From: an uncultured Eubacteriales bacterium
GTDB lineage: Bacteria > Bacillota > Clostridia > Lachnospirales > CAG-274
Reading direction: 5' to 3'
Length of the DNA: 9,063 nucleotides
NCBI GenBank assembly: GCA_902495025.1
Contig: CABUWB010000057.1
Coordinates: 1-9,063 of the forward strand
In this document: positions 5,160 through 9,063 of the stretch, piece by piece
Numbering within the stretch: the stretch's first letter is position 1
Layout: each line of letters starts with the position of its first letter
Position numbers and translations under genes: made by a program
The notes under the pieces: model-generated
Seen by the model: the letters and a program-made list of their open reading frames with translations, nothing else
Databases searched by the model: none
What the model was told of the DNA's origin: nothing

Positions 5160-5780
5160 ATGAAGATTATTACTATTAGCAGAGAATTCGGCAGCGGAGG
5201 CAGAGAGCTTGGAAAAAGACTTGCTGAGCAGTTGGGTTTTGACTATTATGACAGGGAAATTATTACTGCAATTGCAAATATCAAAGGCCTGAATGAAAAT
5301 TACGTTGAGGATGTCTTGGAAAATCATGGGTGGCAGAGTTTTCCTCTGACATACCGTTCATCTTTTATTGGAAGTTCAATGATACAGCCTCCCCAGACAG
5401 CCTTACTGCTTGAACAGAAAAAGGTGATTGAAGGGATTGCTAAGTCGGGAAAGGACTGCGTTATTGTAGGGCGAAACGCAGATATTCTTTTAAATAGTGA
5501 AAGACCGTTCAGTATTTTTGTTTGTGCGGATATGGAAACAAGGATTAGCCGTTGTATGGAGAGGGCTGAGCGTAATGAAAAATTATCACCAAAAGCAATT
5601 GAACAAAATATCAGGAGTATAGACAAAATTTGTGCACAAAGCAGGGAGATTATTGGGGGCAGCAAATGGGGACAGGCAAGCAGTTATAATGTAACTTTTA
5701 ATACAGCTAACTGGAGTATTAAGGAGCTTGCACCTTTTGTTGCGGAATTTGTAACTCTTTGGTTTGAAAGGAGAAAATAA
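5160..5780 (+). CDS. Cytidylate-kinase-like protein, copy 2
   Basis: A 206-residue paralogue of the protein at 3160, with the same motifs: P-loop REFGSGGRELGKRLA (8-22), YDREII (30-35), DCVIVGRNAD (99-108), LID-type RCMERAERN (131-139) and KWGQASSY (169-176). By eye, roughly a third to two fifths of residues match over the full length, mostly in these motifs. The middle stretch 52-95 is divergent and may determine substrate. The ATG at 5160 is chosen over a GTG at 5142 because AAAGGAAAG lies just before it and the resulting N-terminus matches the paralogue exactly. It follows MATE copy 1 by 59 bp and precedes MATE copy 2 by 7 bp. The function is uncharacterised in the family; I infer it acts with the adjacent pump. 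Confidence 0.85.
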   Translation: MKIITISREFGSGGRELGKRLAEQLGFDYYDREIITAIANIKGLNENYVEDVLENHGWQSFPLTYRSSFIGSSMIQPPQTALLLEQKKVIEGIAKSGKDCVIVGRNADILLNSERPFSIFVCADMETRISRCMERAERNEKLSPKAIEQNIRSIDKICAQSREIIGGSKWGQASSYNVTFNTANWSIKELAPFVAEFVTLWFERRK

Positions 5781-5787
5781 GAATTTT

Positions 5788-7140
5788 ATGAAACAGACAC
5801 AAAGTTTTACGGAAGGAAGTATTTTTTCGCCGTTAATTCGGTTTGCACTGCCGGTGCTTTTTGCACTGTTTTTACAGACTATGTACGGTGCGGTAGACCT
5901 GCTGGTGGTAGGACAGTTTGGCGGTAACCTTGCTGATGTTTATGTATCAGCCGTATCTACCGGAAGTCAGGTTATGCAGGCACTTACGGTTGTTATTACA
6001 GGCCTTGCTATGGGACTGACTGTTTTTGTGGGTAAGGAAATCGGAGCAGGTCAGCGGGAAAAGGCAGGCAAAATCATAGGCAGCGGTGTTTTTCTATTTG
6101 GAGTAATTGCTGTGGCAGTTACGGCAGTGATGCTGTGTACTGCTCCCTTGCTGGCAAAGACTATGCATGCACCTGAGGAGGCGTTTGAACAAACTGTTTC
6201 ATACATTGTTACCTGCTCTGCCGGTGTTATATTTATTGTAGCATACAACTTGGTTGGCAGTATTTTCAGAGGAATAGGCGACTCAAAAATGCCGCTTATT
6301 ACAGTGGCTATTGCCTGTGCTCTTAATATTGTGGGTGATTTGATGCTTGTGGCGGTCTTTCAAATGGGGGCGGCAGGTGCAGCTATAGCAACTGTATTTG
6401 CACAGGCTGTAAGCGTATTAATTTCTTTAGTAATTATCCGCAACAGGGAGCTGCCCTTTGTCTTAACCATTAAAGATGTACGGTATAAAGGCTCATATAT
6501 TAAAGAAATACTTAAGCTTGGTATTCCTATTGCCCTGCAGGATTTACTTGTAAATATCTCATTCCTGGTTATTATAGCTATTGTCAATTCTCTTGGACTG
6601 ACGGCATCTGCAGGAGTAGGTGTAGCTGAAAAAATGTGCGGTTTTTTAATGCTTGTTCCGTCGGCATTTATGCAGTCTATGTCTGCTTTTGTAGCTCAGA
6701 ATATGGGTGCAAGAAAACCCGAGCGCGCAAGGAAGGCACTGCTTTGCGGTATAGCGTCTTCTTTAGTAATAAGTGTAATTATGGCATATTTCACCTTTTA
6801 TCATGGTGATATGCTTGCCGGTATATTTGCTAAGGATACACAAGTAATTATGGCGGCGGCGGACTATATGAGGGCATATGCAATTGATTGCCTGCTGACC
6901 TCATTTCTGTTTTGTTTTGTGGGATATTTTAACGGTTGCAGCTGTACAACCTTTGTTATGATTCAGGGTATTATTGGTGCATTTGGAGTAAGGCTTCCTG
7001 TGTCATGGTTAATGAGCAGGCAGGCTGAGGTATCTTTGTTTCACATAGGTCTTGCAACCCCAGCATCTTCTCTTGTACAGATTATTCTGTGCGGTGCATA
7101 TTTTTGGTTATTGCTTCGCAACAAAAAGACGTTTGACTGA
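5788..7140 (+). CDS. MATE-family efflux transporter, copy 2
   Basis: A 450-residue MATE transporter with about twelve membrane helices. The N-terminus FTEGSIFSPLIRFALPVLFA and the segment YGAVDLLVVGQFGG are characteristic of the clostridial NorM/DinF-like group. The signatures GKEIGAGQREKAGK (about residue 80-93) and FVAQNMGARKPERARK (about 300-315) mark the two halves. The ATG at 5788 is preferred over a TTG at 5764 that would overlap the kinase-like gene and sits on the ribosome binding site itself (AAAGGAG, 5767-5773, a rather long 14-base spacing). It is the last gene before the strong terminator at 7211 and so closes the kinase-like/MATE double unit. Substrate and coupling ion cannot be read from the sequence. 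Confidence 0.92.
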   Translation: MKQTQSFTEGSIFSPLIRFALPVLFALFLQTMYGAVDLLVVGQFGGNLADVYVSAVSTGSQVMQALTVVITGLAMGLTVFVGKEIGAGQREKAGKIIGSGVFLFGVIAVAVTAVMLCTAPLLAKTMHAPEEAFEQTVSYIVTCSAGVIFIVAYNLVGSIFRGIGDSKMPLITVAIACALNIVGDLMLVAVFQMGAAGAAIATVFAQAVSVLISLVIIRNRELPFVLTIKDVRYKGSYIKEILKLGIPIALQDLLVNISFLVIIAIVNSLGLTASAGVGVAEKMCGFLMLVPSAFMQSMSAFVAQNMGARKPERARKALLCGIASSLVISVIMAYFTFYHGDMLAGIFAKDTQVIMAAADYMRAYAIDCLLTSFLFCFVGYFNGCSCTTFVMIQGIIGAFGVRLPVSWLMSRQAEVSLFHIGLATPASSLVQIILCGAYFWLLLRNKKTFD

Positions 7141-7210
7141 TAAATGGTATGTAAATTCTGATTCTGTGTTTAAGGAACAGAGATAAAGCTTTAAATATTT
7201 GGTAAGATAC

Positions 7211-7249
7211 AAAAATAGATACATCAATCATCGGTGTATCTATTTTTTT
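7211..7249 (+). terminator. Intrinsic terminator closing the pump gene cluster
   Basis: A 15-bp stem (7211-7225 with 7233-7247, one G-U) with a seven-base loop is followed by a run of seven T (7243-7249). The 5' A run pairs with the T run, so it may act on both strands. Confidence 0.82.
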
Positions 7250-7258
7250 GCATTGATA

Positions 7259-7288
7259 TTGTTACATATGATAATAATATGGTATAAT
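7259..7288 (+). promoter_or_regulatory. Extended -10 promoter of the Y-family polymerase gene
   Basis: TGGTATAAT (7280-7288) is a perfect -10 with a TGn extension; a weaker -35 TTGTTA (7259-7264) sits 18 bp upstream. It lies just after the terminator, so the polymerase is a separate transcription unit. I see no LexA-type operator (no GAAC...GTTC dyad) around it. Confidence 0.65.
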
Positions 7289-7327
7289 AGCTTATTAAAT
7301 GTATAATGGCAGAAAGGGGCATAGATA

Positions 7328-8857
7328 ATGAATCAGCACAACCGCATATATGCAGCAATAGACTTAAAATCCTTCTATGCTTCTGTGGAATGTGTAGAGC
7401 GAGGACTTGACCCGATGACAACAAATCTTGTTGTTGCCGATGCAAGCAGGACGGAAAAAACAATTTGTCTTGCAGTTTCTCCGTCATTAAAATCTTATGG
7501 TATTCCGGGGCGTCCAAGGCTTTTTGAGGTGGTGCAAAAGGTTAAAGAGGTGAACAGGCAAAGGCAGCTTGATGCGCCGAGGCGGCAATTTACAGGTGAA
7601 TCCTGCAATTTTATGGAGCTTAACTCATCTCCCTCTCTTGCGGTTTCATATATTACGGCTGTGCCAAGAATGGCGTATTATATGGAGTACAGCACCAAAA
7701 TTTACAGCATTTATCTTAAATATGTTGCGCCCGAGGATATTCACGTTTATTCAATTGATGAGGTTTTTATTGATTTAACGGCTTATCTGGATACCTATAA
7801 GCTGACCGCACGTGAGCTTGTAATAAAAATGATTAAAGATGTTTTTGATACTACGGGCATAACGGCAACCGTTGGCATAGGTACAAATCTGTACCTAAGT
7901 AAAATTGCCATGGATATTGTTGCGAAGCATATTACCGAAGATGAAAACGGTGCACGTATTGCAGAGCTTGACGAGATGTCATACCGCAGACTGCTGTGGA
8001 CCCACCAGCCGATAACTGATTTCTGGCGTGTCGGCAGGGGATATGCCAAAAAACTGGCGGAGTATGGTATGTTGACTATGGGTGACGTGGCACGCTGCTC
8101 AATAGGTAAGGCGACCGATTATTATAATGAGGGACTGCTGTATAAGCTGTTTGGCATTAATGCAGAGCTGCTGATTGACCATGCGTGGGGCTGGGAGCCA
8201 TGTACAATTGCGGATATCAAGGCGTATAAGCCCGATACAAACAGCATTGGCTCGGGGCAGGTGCTGCACTGTCCTTATAATTTTAACAAGGCAAGGCTTG
8301 TTGTAAAGGAAATGACGGATATGCTGGTGCTTGATTTGGTTGATAAGGGACTTGTTACAGACCAGCTTGTTCTGACTGTCGGATATGATATAGAAAACCT
8401 TACCAACCCCGATATAAGAAAAAAGTATAAGGGAGAAATCACAACTGACCGCTATGGGCGTAAGGTTCCAAAGCACGCTCATGGTACGGCTAATCTCGGC
8501 TGTCAGACCTCATCAACAAGGCTTATTATTGAAGCGGTTATGGATTTATTTGATAAAATTGTAAACAAAAATTTGCTTGTAAGGCGAATTAATATAACGG
8601 CAAATCGTGTGGTTGATGAAAGCCAAGCTGCTAATAAAGCGGAATACGAGCAGCTTGACCTTTTTACTGATTACGCTGCATTGCAGAAACAGCGCCAGGA
8701 GGAAGAAACTGAGCTTGAAAAGGAGAAAAATATACAGAAGGCTATACTGGATATAAAAAAGAGATTTGGCAAAAATGCTGTACTTAAAGGCATGAGCCTG
8801 CAGGAGGACGCTACGGCTGTACAGAAAAACAAGCAGATTGGCGGACATAAAGCTTAA
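7328..8857 (+). CDS. Y-family (UmuC/DinB-like) translesion DNA polymerase
   Basis: A 509-residue error-prone polymerase of the UmuC-like group common on Firmicutes chromosomes and mobile elements, often annotated as DNA methylase or DNA repair protein. The palm metal ligands are Asp12 in IDLKSFYASVEC and the SIDE motif (142-145) in YSIDEVFIDL. Tyr17 is the expected steric gate against ribonucleotides. TVGIGTNLYLSKIAMD (181-196) completes the palm, and the thumb helix-hairpin-helix lies around 230-260 (DFWRVGRGYAKKLAEYG). The little finger spans about 305-430. QLDLF (442-446) is a sliding-clamp-binding motif. A charged coiled-coil-like tail and the conserved ending KNAVLKGMSLQ...IGGHKA follow. 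AAAGGGG precedes the ATG by about eight bases. Its usual small YolD-like partner is not in the window. The stop codon lies inside the 40-bp repeat. Confidence 0.93.
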   Translation: MNQHNRIYAAIDLKSFYASVECVERGLDPMTTNLVVADASRTEKTICLAVSPSLKSYGIPGRPRLFEVVQKVKEVNRQRQLDAPRRQFTGESCNFMELNSSPSLAVSYITAVPRMAYYMEYSTKIYSIYLKYVAPEDIHVYSIDEVFIDLTAYLDTYKLTARELVIKMIKDVFDTTGITATVGIGTNLYLSKIAMDIVAKHITEDENGARIAELDEMSYRRLLWTHQPITDFWRVGRGYAKKLAEYGMLTMGDVARCSIGKATDYYNEGLLYKLFGINAELLIDHAWGWEPCTIADIKAYKPDTNSIGSGQVLHCPYNFNKARLVVKEMTDMLVLDLVDKGLVTDQLVLTVGYDIENLTNPDIRKKYKGEITTDRYGRKVPKHAHGTANLGCQTSSTRLIIEAVMDLFDKIVNKNLLVRRINITANRVVDESQAANKAEYEQLDLFTDYAALQKQRQEEETELEKEKNIQKAILDIKKRFGKNAVLKGMSLQEDATAVQKNKQIGGHKA

Positions 8858-8893
8858 GTAAGCACTGATTAATTAATCTTTTACAGCTTTGGC
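8854..8893. repeat. Repeat copy 2 (left end of the MITE-like element)
   Basis: Forty bases match 1861-1900 with one mismatch (G8862 versus C1869), in the same orientation. It begins with TTAAGTAAG, whose TAA is the polymerase stop codon. Only one arm of the inverted repeat is present here; the expected right arm AATTAATCAG...TTACTT is not seen before the right edge, so the element may be longer and continue outside. Confidence 0.75.
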
Positions 8894-8896
8894 ACG

Positions 8897-9063
8897 TGAG
8901 CTTTTGTAATCACAAAAGCTCATCCCGCAGGGGTTTGGATTTATAACATAAATCCAAACGTTTCCCATACCTGCTTCAAACTTCCTTAACGCAGCAAGGT
9001 TCAAATTTTAACTGTAAAATTTGAAGTCCTGCGGACTTTCAAAATTATCATATAATTTTGAAA
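8897..9063. repeat. Array of five tight hairpins
   Basis: Near-perfect inverted repeats with 3-4-base loops occur in succession: 8897-8907/8912-8922 (11 bp), 8933-8944/8948-8959 (12 bp), 9000-9010/9015-9025 (11 bp), 9024-9029/9033-9038 (6 bp) and 9037-9048/9052-9063 (12 bp, touching the right edge). Sequences differ between hairpins, so this is neither a CRISPR nor a tandem repeat. There is no ORF, no clean T run and no promoter. It directly follows repeat copy 2 and may be the interior of that element. The array probably continues past the window. Confidence 0.7.

Noticed and set aside
5764..5787. TTG start for MATE copy 2 overlapping the kinase-like gene
   Set aside because: The ribosome binding site AAAGGAG lies inside this extension, and the MATE family N-terminus begins naturally at the ATG at 5788.
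8099..8482. 127-codon antisense ORF within the polymerase gene
   Set aside because: It is opposite the little-finger domain coding region, with no recognisable protein features or promoter.
8897..9063. CRISPR array or integron attC-like array
   Set aside because: The hairpins differ in sequence and spacing, with no constant repeat, no attC core sites and no cas or integrase gene in the window.
1..9063. tRNA or rRNA genes
   Set aside because: Scanning by eye found no tRNA cloverleaf signature (GGTTCGAATCC-like arm) or rRNA-like segment on either strand.

Overview
The window looks like chromosomal or accessory DNA of a low-GC Clostridia (Firmicutes) species, probably a gut-type Lachnospiraceae/Oscillospiraceae relative. 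The grounds are AT-rich coding sequence, strong AGGAGG-type ribosome binding sites, consensus TTGACA/TATAAT promoters, intrinsic terminators, and the gene families present (AgrB/AgrD, cytidylate-kinase-like proteins, MATE pumps, a UmuC-like polymerase with the Firmicutes-type C-terminus). All recognised genes lie on the + strand. The species cannot be fixed from the sequence alone.

Region 1 (1-1843) is an agr-type quorum-sensing cluster. It holds the C-terminal part of an AgrC-like GHKL sensor kinase (cut by the left window edge), an AgrB-like membrane protease, and a 41-residue AgrD-like autoinducer precursor in which serine, not cysteine, sits at the predicted ring-closing position. A 20-bp RNA hairpin buries the agrB ribosome binding site. 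After agrD come a coupled 31-codon ORF, a possible nested RNA structure over the same bases, and a terminator hairpin. No AgrA-like response regulator is in view.

Region 2 (1844-2453) has no convincing protein gene. It contains a small inverted-repeat (MITE-like) element, a strong terminator, two good sigma-A promoters with nothing obvious behind them, and a tiny frameshifted ORF behind a good ribosome binding site. It reads as a decayed or small-RNA-bearing junction.

Region 3 (2454-7249) is the most distinctive part. A MarR-family regulator is expressed from a perfect consensus promoter carrying two copies of a 12-bp dyad, a likely autoregulatory operator. It is followed by two successive pairs of cytidylate-kinase-like protein plus MATE efflux transporter, closed by a strong terminator. 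The repeated kinase+pump pairing suggests a detoxification or export system in which a small molecule, perhaps nucleotide-like, is phosphorylated or sensed and exported; this is inference.

Region 4 (7250-9063) holds a Y-family (UmuC/DinB-like) translesion polymerase with its own extended -10 promoter and a sliding-clamp-binding motif. From its stop codon onward lies a second copy of the 40-bp end of the region 2 repeat, then a run of five tight hairpins reaching the right edge. The two repeat copies bracket about 7 kb containing all of region 3 and the polymerase.
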